In this document: positions 8,459 to 16,886 of the stretch, one piece after another
Layout of the letters: every line of letters starts with the position of its first letter
How positions within the stretch are numbered: the first letter of the stretch is position 1
Source: Pseudaminobacter soli (ex Li et al. 2025)
GTDB lineage: Bacteria; Pseudomonadota; Alphaproteobacteria; Rhizobiales; Rhizobiaceae
Length of the DNA: 64,000 nucleotides
Direction: 5' to 3'
Assembly: GCF_029892515.1 (NCBI RefSeq)
Contig: NZ_JARXVF010000001.1
Location: forward strand, 1,302,001-1,366,000
Program-made: the position numbers and the translations under genes
The notes under the pieces: generated by a model
Database searches by the model: none
Seen by the model: only the letters and a program-made list of their open reading frames with translations
Told to the model about the DNA's origin: nothing

Positions 8459-9547
8459 TCAGCCGACGATCAGCTCGGTCCACTTCTCATTGAGCCAATC
8501 GGACTTGGTCGTATAGAGGTCGTAGCGCGGGATGATCGGCTCGATATCCGACGACACGGCCGCGAACTCTTCCGGCTTCAGATCCAGCACGTCCTTCTTC
8601 AGCGTCGGCGCGGTGCCGACCTTGCGCGACATAAGGCCCTGGATCGAAGGCTGGCTCATATAGTCGATGAAGACATGGGCCTCTTCAGCCTTCTTGGAAG
8701 CGCGCGAGATGACCCAGTTGCCCGAGTCCTGAATGCCGCCTTCCTTCGGGAAGGTCGAGCGCACGGGCTGGCCGTCGGCAGCGGCAAGGCCGGTGACGTC
8801 GTGGTAGTACTGGCCCATCGGGATTTCGCCCGACTTCAGCGCCTGCTCGAACTGCGCCTCGTCGCGATACCACAGGCGAACGTTCGGCTTGACCTCGGCG
8901 AGCTTGGCGAACGCCTTGAGCAAGCCTTCCTCGGTGTCGAGCGCGTTGGTGCCGCCCATGAAGGTCTTGGCCGTCACTTCCAGCAGGAAGGAGTTGGATA
9001 CCAGCGCCAGAAGGCCGAGCTTGTCCTTGTTTGCCGGATCCCACAGCGCCTCCCAGGAGGTCGGAGCCTCCTTGAAGACATTGGTGTTGGTGACCAGCGT
9101 GATGAACCAGGCCACAGCACCAATGCCGGCGATGCGGCCGTCCGGGTACTTGTTGACGAAGCGGTCGAGCAGGTCGCCACCGTGCTTGATCTTGGAGATG
9201 TCGATCGGCGTCCACAGCTCGGTCGCCTGGCCCTTGAGGGTGGCAACCTGCGACATCATCGAAACGTCGGCCGGAGCCTGGCCGGCCCTTGCGGCCTGCT
9301 CGAGCTGCACCAGCCACGCCTCGCCCGTCGGCTCGGCGATGGACTCGACGGCAATGCCGGTGGACTTGGTGAATTCGGGGAAGATGTGGTTGTCGAATGA
9401 CTTCTTGAAATAGCCGCCATAGACGCCGACCTTCAGCGACTTCTCCTGCGCGCGCAGGACGGCAGGCATGGCAAGCAGGCCGGCGGTGGCAACGCCCGCC
9501 TTGAGCATGGTGCGACGGCTGATGCCGCCCTTCAGAAATTCGCTCAT
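8459..9547 (-). CDS. Periplasmic polyamine-type solute-binding protein (PotD/PotF-like), Tat signal
   Basis: Extracytoplasmic binding protein of 362 aa that captures the substrate for the ABC importer downstream. The N-terminus carries a twin-arginine signal (ISRRTMLKAG, then a hydrophobic stretch ending VLRAQ), so it is exported folded through Tat. The mature part fits the PotD/SBP_bac_8 family (KVGVYGGYFKKSF at the start, a MSQVATLKGQ middle). A hairpin GCCGG/CCGGC at about 9571-9586 lies just ahead of the AGGAG ribosome site. The gene is first in the ABC operon and follows the agmatinase gene on the same strand. Confidence 0.85.
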   Translation of the reverse strand: MSEFLKGGISRRTMLKAGVATAGLLAMPAVLRAQEKSLKVGVYGGYFKKSFDNHIFPEFTKSTGIAVESIAEPTGEAWLVQLEQAARAGQAPADVSMMSQVATLKGQATELWTPIDISKIKHGGDLLDRFVNKYPDGRIAGIGAVAWFITLVTNTNVFKEAPTSWEALWDPANKDKLGLLALVSNSFLLEVTAKTFMGGTNALDTEEGLLKAFAKLAEVKPNVRLWYRDEAQFEQALKSGEIPMGQYYHDVTGLAAADGQPVRSTFPKEGGIQDSGNWVISRASKKAEEAHVFIDYMSQPSIQGLMSRKVGTAPTLKKDVLDLKPEEFAAVSSDIEPIIPRYDLYTTKSDWLNEKWTELIVG

Positions 9548-9634
9548 CTCGTTCTCCTCTTTCTCGCCGGTTTCGCCGGCATGTTCATTTTGGCTTATTT
9601 ATGTCCTGTTCCGGCGGCTTGCGCCACACCGGAC

Positions 9635-9663
9635 GCCTTGCCCCGACGCAATCGGGACAAGGC
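9635..9663 (-). terminator. Hairpin after agmatinase gene
   Basis: Inverted repeat with arms GCCTTG (9635-9640) and CAAGGC (9658-9663), extended inward by CCCGA/TCGGG with one mismatch. It lies directly downstream of the agmatinase stop and upstream of the binding-protein gene, so it may separate the two transcripts. No clear T-run. Confidence 0.45.
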
Positions 9664-9671
9664 TTGAAGCC

Positions 9672-10724
9672 TCAGCGCTTCACCGCCGGGCTGAACACCA
9701 TCAGGCTCAGGATCTCGAACAGCATCTGCGCGCCGGCATGGGCCGTGTTGGTGGTGCCGTCATACTGCGGCGCCACCTCGACCACGTCGCCGCCGACGAA
9801 GTTGAGGCCCTTGAGGCCGCGCAGCAGTTCCAGCGCCTCACGCGTGGTGAAGCCGCCGACTTCCGGCGTGCCGGTGCCGGGCGCGAAGGCCGGGTCGATG
9901 CTGTCGATGTCGAAGGACAGATAGGTCGGGCCGTCGCCTACGATCTGCCGTGCCTTCTCGATGATCGCCGGCATGCCCATGGCAGACATTTCCTCGGCGT
10001 GGATGACGGTCATGCCGGATTCGTAGGAGAACTCCCACAGATATTCGGACGAGCCGCGAATGCCGATCTGGATCGTGCGGGACGGGTCGAGCACGCCGTC
10101 CAGCACGGCGTTGCGCATCGGGCCGCCATGGTGGAACTTGGTCTGGTCGAACAGGCCGCCGGTGTCGCAATGGGCGTCGATGTGGATCAGGCCGACCGGG
10201 CGGTCCTTGCCGATCGCCTTGAGGATCGGGTGGGTGATCGAGTGATCGCCGCCGACCGACAACGGAATGACGCCGGCGCCGACAATCTTGGCGATCGTGG
10301 CCTCGATGTCTTCATGGCTCTGCTCAAGCCGGTAGCGGCTGGCGAAAGGCACGTCGCCGACATCGGCCACGCGCAGGTCGAAGGTGGGCGCGCAATCCAG
10401 GACGTGATTGTAGGGTCCGATGCGCTCGATGGAGCGCAGGGCGCGCGGGCCGAAGCGCGAGCCCGGACGGTTGGTGACGCCGAGGTCCATCGGCATGCCG
10501 ATCAGCGCGACCTGCAGGTCCTCGAAATCCGGATTGGCGAAATCGACCGGCAGATGCGGCGCGCTCAAAAGCGTCGGCATGCCGGCATAGGGCGCGCGGC
10601 GCGTGCCGCCCTTGGTAAAGATCTTGTCGGCTACTTTCCGGAAGCGCGGATCGAAGATGTCGCCGCCATGGCCCTCGCCATATTTGCTGCGCAGCGCATC
10701 GAGCTTGCTACGGTCAAAACCCAT
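9672..10724 (-). CDS. Agmatinase-family ureohydrolase
   Basis: Manganese-dependent ureohydrolase of 350 aa that releases urea from a guanidino compound. The metal ligands are present in three motifs: SVGGDHSITHP, IHIDAHCDTG and SFDIDSIDPAFAPGTGTPE. The DAHCDT form points to the agmatinase/guanidinobutyrase branch rather than arginase. The start has a strong AAGGAGG site. A divergent LysR gene lies 207 bp away and the polyamine-type ABC operon follows, so the protein likely degrades the imported compound. Agmatine to putrescine is the default call; 4-guanidinobutyrate or guanidinopropionate are real alternatives. Confidence 0.85.
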   Translation of the reverse strand: MGFDRSKLDALRSKYGEGHGGDIFDPRFRKVADKIFTKGGTRRAPYAGMPTLLSAPHLPVDFANPDFEDLQVALIGMPMDLGVTNRPGSRFGPRALRSIERIGPYNHVLDCAPTFDLRVADVGDVPFASRYRLEQSHEDIEATIAKIVGAGVIPLSVGGDHSITHPILKAIGKDRPVGLIHIDAHCDTGGLFDQTKFHHGGPMRNAVLDGVLDPSRTIQIGIRGSSEYLWEFSYESGMTVIHAEEMSAMGMPAIIEKARQIVGDGPTYLSFDIDSIDPAFAPGTGTPEVGGFTTREALELLRGLKGLNFVGGDVVEVAPQYDGTTNTAHAGAQMLFEILSLMVFSPAVKR

Positions 10725-10862
10725 ACTGAAACCTCCTTTTGCGTCCTGGCCGAAATGGACAAAGGAAGATCTCGCAGGTCCAAAACCCTGTTCTTCCTCC
10801 CCGAAAGCCGCAGGACGCGTCTTCTCGCTCCGCTCGGATTGTTGCGGTGGCCGCGTTGAAAA

Positions 10863-10872
10863 ATCAATTGAT
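10863..10872. promoter_or_regulatory. Palindrome in agmatinase-LysR divergent promoter
   Basis: The perfect palindrome ATCAATTGAT lies in the 207-bp gap between the divergent agmatinase and lysR genes, in an AT-rich patch followed by two ACAGGTT-like direct repeats (near 10880 and 10904). LysR regulators usually bind such a divergent region, so this is a candidate operator; nothing more specific can be said. Confidence 0.35.
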
Positions 10873-10931
10873 ATTGTTACAGGTTCATCTGTTAGAATTT
10901 CTCACAGGTTTATACCAGAAGCCGTACCCGA

Positions 10932-11891
10932 ATGAGCAAGCGATTGCCACCCCTGAACCCGCTGCGCGCCTTCGAGGCGGCGGCCCGGCTCGGCTCGCTC
11001 AGCAAGGCCGCAAGCGAGCTCAACGTCACCCATGGCGCCATCAGCCACCAGCTGCGGGCGCTGGAGGAGTCGCTGAAGGTCAGGTTGTTCGAGCGCAGCG
11101 GCCGGCGGCTGAAGCTGACCCCGCAGGGCGCCGAGCTGCTGCCGGCGGTTTCGAGCGCCTTTGACGGCATTGCGGCGGCCACCGCGCGCATGACGCGGCC
11201 GACCAGCTCCGGCCGGCTCTCGGTCAGTTGCGTGCCAGCACTTCTGTCGCTCTGGCTGATCCCGCGCCTGTCGAGCTTCACGGCGCGCTTTCCCGACATC
11301 AGCCTGCGGCTCACCGCCTCGAACGACCCGCAGGACATCCGCTCTCCGGACATCGACATCTGCATCCTTTATGGGACAGGCGGCTGGACCGACTGCTGGC
11401 TGCGCAAATGGTCCGACCTCGAGCTGTTCCCGGTCGTCAGCCCGACCTTGATCAACAACCGGCCGATCCGCGCCATCCGCGACCTTGCCGACCACGTCAT
11501 GCTGCATGGTGACGACGGTCGCGAGTGGAACACCTGGCTGGCGGCCGCCGACGCGCTGGACCTCACGCGCGGGCAGCAGCACCGGTTCAGCGACGCGCGG
11601 CTTTCGACTGAGGCAGCGCTGCACGGCCATGGCGTTGCGCTGGGCGATTCCGTCACCGCCAGCGGCCTGCTGGCCAAGGGTCAGCTGGTCACCCCGTTCA
11701 ACCTGTCGGTACCGGCAACCGACGCCTTCTACGTCGCCTGTCGCACCGAAGTGCGCTCGGCGCCGGTGGCGCAGGTGTTCATCGACTGGCTCTATGCGGA
11801 ACGCGACGAGGCGGACGCGCGCGCCGAAACCGCCGTGGCCGGCCAGATCAGCATCCGCAAACGCCGCACCCAAAAGGCGCCGACGGGATAG
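10932..11891 (+). CDS. LysR-family transcriptional regulator (GcvA-like)
   Basis: DNA-binding regulator of 319 aa. The N-terminal winged helix-turn-helix covers about residues 5-64 (NPLRAFEAAARLGSLSKAAS, then VTHGAISHQLRALEE), in the GcvA subgroup wording. The rest is a periplasmic-binding-like effector domain. It reads away from the agmatinase gene, which is the classic arrangement for a LysR activator of its neighbour. I infer that it controls the agmatinase and perhaps the ABC operon in response to the guanidino compound. The ribosome site before the ATG is weak. Confidence 0.82.
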   Translation: MSKRLPPLNPLRAFEAAARLGSLSKAASELNVTHGAISHQLRALEESLKVRLFERSGRRLKLTPQGAELLPAVSSAFDGIAAATARMTRPTSSGRLSVSCVPALLSLWLIPRLSSFTARFPDISLRLTASNDPQDIRSPDIDICILYGTGGWTDCWLRKWSDLELFPVVSPTLINNRPIRAIRDLADHVMLHGDDGREWNTWLAAADALDLTRGQQHRFSDARLSTEAALHGHGVALGDSVTASGLLAKGQLVTPFNLSVPATDAFYVACRTEVRSAPVAQVFIDWLYAERDEADARAETAVAGQISIRKRRTQKAPTG

Positions 11892-11901
11892 CGGCGAGCC
11901 G

Positions 11902-12363
11902 CTAGAGATCCTTCGCCATCAGGACGGACGGCTCGTCGCCGTCGCCAATGCGTTCAACCACCTGCCACCCGAGCGAGGCGTAAAGCCCCTCCGCACTCGA
12001 AGTGTAAAGATGCAGTCGTTCGCAACCGACTGTGCGGGCATGGGCCTCGACCGCCTGAACCAGCGACCTGCCGATCCCCTGCCCGCGAAACTCGGGCGCG
12101 ACCACGAGCCCGGCAAGCCAGGGCGAAACATCGTGCAGCGGGTCGATCTCCTCGCGCACGAACAGGCAGGTGCCGGCCAGCCGACCACCATCCTCCGCAA
12201 CGAGCGCGATTTCATAGCCCTGGTTGCGGACGAAGCTTTCAAGCTCGCTGCGATCCTGCTCCAGCGAGCGATCACTGCCGACGAAAAAGGCGTCGTGGCG
12301 GAGCTTGGCCAGCGCGGCGATTTCCGCCGCGGACGGCTCAGCCGGCCGTATCCTGACCGGCAT
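11902..12363 (-). CDS. GNAT-family N-acetyltransferase
   Basis: Acetyltransferase of 153 aa with the acetyl-CoA-binding signature GLVVAPEFRGQGIGRSL (V-x5-RGxGxG/A loop) and the C-terminal LYASLGWQVVERI segment typical of the fold. The substrate is unknown. The start I use (12363, MPVRIRPAEP) overlaps the 3' end of the MFS transporter gene by 26 bp, so the two are co-transcribed; the frame stays open further upstream only as a shadow of that gene. Confidence 0.78.
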   Translation of the reverse strand: MPVRIRPAEPSAAEIAALAKLRHDAFFVGSDRSLEQDRSELESFVRNQGYEIALVAEDGGRLAGTCLFVREEIDPLHDVSPWLAGLVVAPEFRGQGIGRSLVQAVEAHARTVGCERLHLYTSSAEGLYASLGWQVVERIGDGDEPSVLMAKDL

Positions 12364-13552
12364 AGGCCGTCTCCGCTTCTTGCAGGCGCGTGCGCGCCAG
12401 CGGCAGCAGGCAGAGCCCGCCGACTGCGGCGATGATCGCCAGGAAGGTGCCATAGCCCGACCAGCCATAGGCCTCGATGACATAGCCTGCCAGCGGCGGG
12501 CCGATGACGGCGCCGATGCCACCTGCCTGGCAGACGAGGCCAATGGCGATGGAGGCCGATTTTCCCGGCGGCACGATTGCGGGAATGGCGGCAAACAGCG
12601 CCGAGGCGACGAAGCCGCCGGCAATCGCGATGGCCACCGCCGCAAAGGTCGCCAGAGCCGGGACTGAGCCGGCAAAGGTCGGCACCGCCGCAGCAACGCT
12701 GGCGGCAAAACCTATCCCGGCCAGCATGAGCACGAAGCGACCGTCGCGGCCCTTCACGAGCACGCCGGTCAGCACATTGCCGATCGGCACGATCAGCGCG
12801 ATCAGGCCGGCAGACAGCGCAATGTTCGCTTCCGGCAGCGCCACGAAGGCGGGCATGAAGGCAAAGAAACTGACCGACAGGACGACGTAGAAGCCAAACG
12901 ACAGCGCCACGAGCACGACCGGAAAGCTGATCTGCCCCGCCAAACCGCCTTCCAGCTGCTCGGCCTTGGGCGCGCTCGCATCCGCATCGCCGACCATACC
13001 GAGCAGGATTGCTGCCAGCAGCCCGAAAAACGCAAAGGCGAGCACTGCAGCCAGCAAGAAGTACTTCGGCTCGGCGACGGGCAGCATGCCGCGCGCCAGA
13101 AAATCGGCAATCGCAAACCCCACCGGGACAAAACCGCCCCAGATTGCCAGCGCCGGCGCCCGCCAGGCCGGCAGGGCGATGGAATTGAGCAGCGCCGGAA
13201 TGACGATGACGAGCACCAGATAGCCGACGCCTTCCACCAGGCGCGCGGCGAGGATGGCCCACGGGTCATGCAGGAAGGCGAGCGCGAGGCCGCCGGCCGC
13301 CAGCACCGCTGCCGAGGCGACGAAGGAACGGCGCATGCCGGCGCGCTCGATGGCCCAGCCGGTCGGCAGCGCGACCAGCGCCACGAAGAGGTTGATCATG
13401 GAGGTGAGCCAGCCGATCAGCACCAGCGAAAAGCCGGCTTCGCTTCTGTACCAGTCGACGAGCGGCGCAATCTTGCCCAGCTGCGTGCCTGCAAACACGC
13501 CTGCCAGCAACAGCATGGCAATAGCGGCCAGACGTGTCCTACTGTCGTTCAT
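12338..13552 (-). CDS. Major facilitator superfamily transporter
   Basis: Secondary transporter of 404 aa with about twelve hydrophobic segments in two halves. It has a CynX/NimT-like feel, with the loop WAIERAGMRRSFVASA after segment 2. The family exports or imports small solutes with protons. Substrate cannot be deduced. It sits head-to-tail with the GNAT gene (26-bp overlap), a pairing seen in detoxification or export functions, and downstream of the BMP binding-protein gene but separated from it by a terminator. Confidence 0.78.
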   Translation of the reverse strand: MNDSRTRLAAIAMLLLAGVFAGTQLGKIAPLVDWYRSEAGFSLVLIGWLTSMINLFVALVALPTGWAIERAGMRRSFVASAAVLAAGGLALAFLHDPWAILAARLVEGVGYLVLVIVIPALLNSIALPAWRAPALAIWGGFVPVGFAIADFLARGMLPVAEPKYFLLAAVLAFAFFGLLAAILLGMVGDADASAPKAEQLEGGLAGQISFPVVLVALSFGFYVVLSVSFFAFMPAFVALPEANIALSAGLIALIVPIGNVLTGVLVKGRDGRFVLMLAGIGFAASVAAAVPTFAGSVPALATFAAVAIAIAGGFVASALFAAIPAIVPPGKSASIAIGLVCQAGGIGAVIGPPLAGYVIEAYGWSGYGTFLAIIAAVGGLCLLPLARTRLQEAETAYAGQDTAG

Positions 13553-13615
13553 GCGCCCTCCCCTCGCGGCGAAACCGAACCAGCTTTTTCATGTGGCGGC
13601 GATAGGCCACGCACA

Positions 13616-13650
13616 AAGAAAAACCGCCGGCGTTGGGCCGGCGGTTCTTT
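13616..13650 (-). terminator. Rho-independent terminator of BMP binding-protein gene
   Basis: Strong hairpin with perfect 10-bp arms AACCGCCGGC (13622-13631) and GCCGGCGGTT (13637-13646). On the minus strand it is followed by TTTCTTT, right after the stop of the BMP protein gene. Confidence 0.8.
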
Positions 13651-13666
13651 CCCGATTGCCTACCGA

Positions 13667-14656
13667 TCAGTAGGGGCAGGCGTTGTCCGACATGTAGTCG
13701 TGGACTTCGATCTTGCCGGCGGCGATGTCGGCCTTGGCCTTTTCGACGGCCGCCTTCATCTCTTCGGTCACGAGGTCCTTGTTGTTCTCGTCCATGGCGT
13801 AGTCGACGCCGCCTTCCTTGAGGCCGAGATTGTTGAAGCCAGGCGTGAACTTGTCGTCCTTGGTGTCCATGAAGGCGTTGTAGACGGCAACGTCCACGCG
13901 CTTCATCATCGAGGTCAGGATCTTGCCCGGCTGCAGGCCGTTCTGGTTGGAGTCGACGCCGATGCCGAGCTTGCCCGCGTCAGCGGCTGCCTGCAGCACG
14001 CCTACGCCGGTGCCGCCGGCCGCGGCATAGACCACGTCCGCGCCCTGCGAGATCTGCGACTTGGCAATTTCGCCGCCCTTCGTCGGGTCGTTCCAGGCTG
14101 CCGGGGTGTCGCCGGTCATGTTGTAGAACACTTCGGTCGCGCCGGCTGCCTTGGCGCCGCCGACATAGCCGCAGCCGAACTTGCGGATCAGCGGGATGTC
14201 CATGCCGCCGATGAAGCCGACCTTCTTGGACTTGGAGGCCATGGCCGCCAGCATGCCGACGATGTAGGAGCCTTCATTGTCCTTGAAGACCACCGAACGG
14301 ACGTTCGGCTTGTCGACCACCATGTCGATGATGGTGAACTTGGTATCCGGGAAATCCGGCGCAACCTTCTCGAGCGTCGCGGCCCAGGAGAAGCCGGCCA
14401 TCACGATCGGGTTGTTGCCGTCCTCGGCGAATTTGCGCAGCGCCTGCTCACGCTGGGCGTCGTTCTGGATTTCGAAATCACGATAAGCAATGCCGGTCTC
14501 GGACTTGAACTTCTCGGCGCCGTGGAAGGCAGCCTCGTTGAAGGATTTGTCGAACTTGCCGCCGAGATCATAGATGATAGCCGGCTTGACATCCGCGGCG
14601 AGTGCCGGGAAGGCCAGTGCGGTGGCGGCCAGGAGGCCAAGAACAATGCGCTTCAT
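13667..14656 (-). CDS. BMP-family nucleoside-binding protein
   Basis: Periplasmic binding protein of the basic membrane protein (BMP/PnrA/Med) family, 329 aa. A Sec signal peptide (MKRIVLGLLAATALAFPALA) is followed by the family opening IIYDLGGKFDKSFNEAAF. No lipobox cysteine is seen, so it is probably soluble. The family binds purine nucleosides for NupOPQ-type importers. None of the neighbours is a permease, and the matching transporter genes lie at 57-3696 on the same strand with a polyamine module in between. I used ATG 14656, as a GTG three codons earlier sits directly on the only SD-like bases. Confidence 0.83.
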   Translation of the reverse strand: MKRIVLGLLAATALAFPALAADVKPAIIYDLGGKFDKSFNEAAFHGAEKFKSETGIAYRDFEIQNDAQREQALRKFAEDGNNPIVMAGFSWAATLEKVAPDFPDTKFTIIDMVVDKPNVRSVVFKDNEGSYIVGMLAAMASKSKKVGFIGGMDIPLIRKFGCGYVGGAKAAGATEVFYNMTGDTPAAWNDPTKGGEIAKSQISQGADVVYAAAGGTGVGVLQAAADAGKLGIGVDSNQNGLQPGKILTSMMKRVDVAVYNAFMDTKDDKFTPGFNNLGLKEGGVDYAMDENNKDLVTEEMKAAVEKAKADIAAGKIEVHDYMSDNACPY

Positions 14657-14884
14657 TTGATCCACACCCTGTGAGGTTTATCCTTTACGCGCCTGACTGC
14701 CGTGCTCAGCCGACGACGCTTGGCAGGAGAGGACCTCCCGCTTGCGCGCCACTGTTGCACGGCAAAAAACAAAATTCACGCGGAATCTTGACCAATTGGA
14801 AAACGCTTGCAGCGATTCCCCCAGCCAATGCGCCGGGAGACCCCGGCGCGGCGTTTTCACATGGTCGTCAGTGCTGCGGAGCGA

Positions 14885-15556
14885 TCAGCTTTGCGCCGAA
14901 ATCGCCTGCGGAATTGGGCAGCTCACGCCCGTGCCCTTCAGCCCGCAATAGCCGTCGGGATTCTTAGCCAGATATTGCTGGTGGTCTTCCTCGGCGAAGT
15001 AGAATTCGGGCGTAGGCAGGATCTCGGTGGTGATCTTGTCGCGGCCGGCGCCGCGCAGCGACTTTTCATAGGCTTCGCGAGAGGCGACGGCCTCCTGGTA
15101 CTGCTGGTCGCCAAAAGTGTAGATCGCCGAGCGATAGGTGGTGCCGACGTCATTGCCCTGGCGCATGCCCTGGGTAGGGTCGTGGCTCTCCCAGAACGTC
15201 TTCAAGAGTTCGCCATAGGAAACGATTTTGGGATCGAACACCACCAGCACGACTTCGGCGTGGCCGGTCAGTCCCGTGCAGGTTTCCTGATAGGTTGGGT
15301 TGGGAGTGATGCCGCCAGCATAGCCCACCGCCGTCACCCACACGCCCTTCATCTGCCAGAACAGGCGCTCGGCACCCCAGAAGCAGCCCAAGCCGAACAT
15401 GGCCATCTCCAGCCCTTCCGGATAAGGCCCCTTCAGCGGACGGTTCGACACATAATGCTTGGTCGCCGTCGGGATGGGCTTGTTTCGGCCGGGCAGCGCC
15501 TCGGCTTCCGTCGGCAGCTTCAGCTTCTTGTTCAGGATATCGCTCAGGAAAAACAT
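14885..15556 (-). CDS. msrA: Peptide-methionine (S)-S-oxide reductase
   Basis: Repair enzyme of 223 aa that reduces methionine-S-sulfoxide in proteins with thioredoxin as the electron donor. The catalytic Cys is C58 in the signature GLGCFWGAE, followed by VGYAGG and the conserved GHAEVV and YRSAIY blocks. A C-terminal [11 protein letters not shown] contains a likely resolving Cys. The N-terminal 45 residues precede the domain, as in other rhizobial MsrA. An AAGGAAG site precedes the ATG. It is a single gene. Confidence 0.93.
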   Translation of the reverse strand: MFFLSDILNKKLKLPTEAEALPGRNKPIPTATKHYVSNRPLKGPYPEGLEMAMFGLGCFWGAERLFWQMKGVWVTAVGYAGGITPNPTYQETCTGLTGHAEVVLVVFDPKIVSYGELLKTFWESHDPTQGMRQGNDVGTTYRSAIYTFGDQQYQEAVASREAYEKSLRGAGRDKITTEILPTPEFYFAEEDHQQYLAKNPDGYCGLKGTGVSCPIPQAISAQS

Positions 15557-15627
15557 GGTTTTCTTCCTTTCTCGGCGTGCCAGTCGTCACGCCCGGTTCG
15601 TCATTGCGCTAGCGCCAGGGCAACCCG

Positions 15628-15957
15628 TCATTGCCCGGCTATCGCCCGCCGGCTGCGCGAGCGCGGCTTGTGGCCGATCGCGTAAAGCAGGAAGGCCAGC
15701 ACGGCAAAGACCGCAAAGCCCGGCTGATTGAGGATGGTGACCACCACCGGGTCCCACACCATGGGGCTGGCCTTGGTCTGGATGAACTGTTCGAAGCGTT
15801 CCAGCGTGTGGGGCGACACCGAGGCCCAGCTGGTGGAGAACGGGGTCATGACCAGATGCGAGGCTGCGACCGTGCGCGTGGCATCCACCACCGCCATGAT
15901 GACGGCGACGGCCAGCGCGACCGTTGCGGCAAGCCTGAACAGGAAGCGCAAATTCAA
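15628..15957 (-). CDS. Small membrane protein of unknown function
   Basis: Protein of 109 aa with two hydrophobic segments, at about residues 6-26 (FLFRLAATVALAVAVIMAV) and 82-96 (GFAVFAVLAFLLYAIG), and an Arg-rich tail (HKPRSRSRRA). The loop between them would be periplasmic. The start is a TTG, either at 15957 or two codons later where an AGAGGA site is better spaced. I recognise no named family, though such two-segment proteins are frequent in Rhizobiales. It stands between msrA and the tRNA-Ser gene. Confidence 0.6.
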   Translation of the reverse strand: MNLRFLFRLAATVALAVAVIMAVVDATRTVAASHLVMTPFSTSWASVSPHTLERFEQFIQTKASPMVWDPVVVTILNQPGFAVFAVLAFLLYAIGHKPRSRSRRAIAGQ

Positions 15958-16170
15958 ATCCTCTGGGCTCAGGTTCGCCCAAAGAGATATGGCGCGTTGC
16001 GACCGAGCGCAATCGCCCTATATAATTTTCCGCCGATCTGCCCCCAATGAGCAGGCTTGAGCGCGCATTTATTGCGCCAGCCAAAAACATGTGCCCGGAA
16101 GGCTTGGCATTCGTCGCAGGATCGACTAGATGAGCGCCGGCGGTGCTTCGTTACACGACGCATCGCCTGC

Positions 16171-16260
16171 GGAGAGGTGGCCGAGTGGTTGAAGGCGCAC
16201 GCCTGGAAAGTGTGTATACGGGGAACCGTATCGGGGGTTCGAATCCCCCTCTCTCCGCCA
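16171..16260 (+). tRNA. tRNA-Ser (anticodon GGA)
   Basis: Complete serine tRNA of 90 nt including an encoded CCA. The acceptor stem GGAGAGG pairs with TCTCTCC, the anticodon stem CACGC/GTGTG encloses the loop CTGGAAA with anticodon GGA at 16205-16207, there is a long variable arm, and the T arm is GGGGG-TTCGAAT-CCCCC. It decodes UCC and UCU. tRNA-Ser 3' ends are common integration targets, and the DNA just downstream is unlike its surroundings. Confidence 0.97.
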
Positions 16261-16341
16261 GAAATCTGATGCTTGATTTCATTGCGTAATTGAATGGCTT
16301 TCAAGGGCGCTACCCCCAACAGCGCACCCAAGGCAGAATGT

Positions 16342-16494
16342 ATGTCACGCGCCGTAAAAGTCCTCATGGTGCTGGGGCACGGCAGTTGCGGTGCGGTCAA
16401 GGCAACCATCGAAGGCAAGGCCGTGCCTGGCCAAATCAGTGCCCTTTACGCGCCCTTCCAGCCGGCCGTCGACGCCGCCGGTCCCGACCGCTAG
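16342..16494 (+). pseudogene. Remnant of a beta-carbonic anhydrase gene
   Basis: A 50-codon fragment reading [20 protein letters not shown] and on through [20 protein letters not shown] to a TAG. This is the central segment of beta-class carbonic anhydrases, including the zinc-binding His and Cys of the HGSCGAVKA motif. The N-terminal half with the other zinc ligand and the entire C-terminus are missing, so it cannot be an active enzyme. It begins 80 bp past tRNA-Ser and is followed by AT-rich small genes. I read it as debris left by a rearrangement beside the tRNA. Confidence 0.75.
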
Positions 16495-16513
16495 TTGGTG
16501 ACTAAGAATTTGG

Positions 16514-16693
16514 TCAGTCCTGGTCGACATCAGTGCTTTCCTCTCGCGTGATGGCCATTGTGACCTCAATCAGAGCCATCTCAAGCAGGTAGGCCAGCAT
16601 TTCTGTCCCTGGCCGAATTTTGATGTCCCTTAACTCTCTCAGCTTTTGTTCCGTGTATCTAAGTGTGTCAGGCTCCACAAAACGCTGCCCCAT
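16514..16693 (-). CDS. Small AT-rich orphan protein
   Basis: Open frame of 59 codons starting MGQRFVEPDTLRYTEQKLRE and ending ESTDVDQD. It has a GAGAGGGGG ribosome site ahead of the ATG and a helical, amphipathic middle (EMLAYLLEMALIEVTMAITR). The composition is clearly lower in GC than the chromosome around it. No family recognised. It lies in the scar downstream of tRNA-Ser, between the carbonic anhydrase remnant and another small orphan gene on the opposite strand, and may be a relic of an integrated element. Confidence 0.5.
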   Translation of the reverse strand: MGQRFVEPDTLRYTEQKLRELRDIKIRPGTEMLAYLLEMALIEVTMAITREESTDVDQD

Positions 16694-16886
16694 CCATGCC
16701 CCCTCTCGAGACGATTTGATCTATACTTTACTTTCATATGCAAACATTTCCCATTTCACTTCTCGACAAATTGAGTATGAATACAAAAATCGATCTTCGA
16801 AATGAGAATTTCTTGGTCAATCTTGGTCGCGGTAAAATTTTCTGGCGCTATCTTGCGGGGTTCAATGGTGCTTCAAGGCTTCTGCA

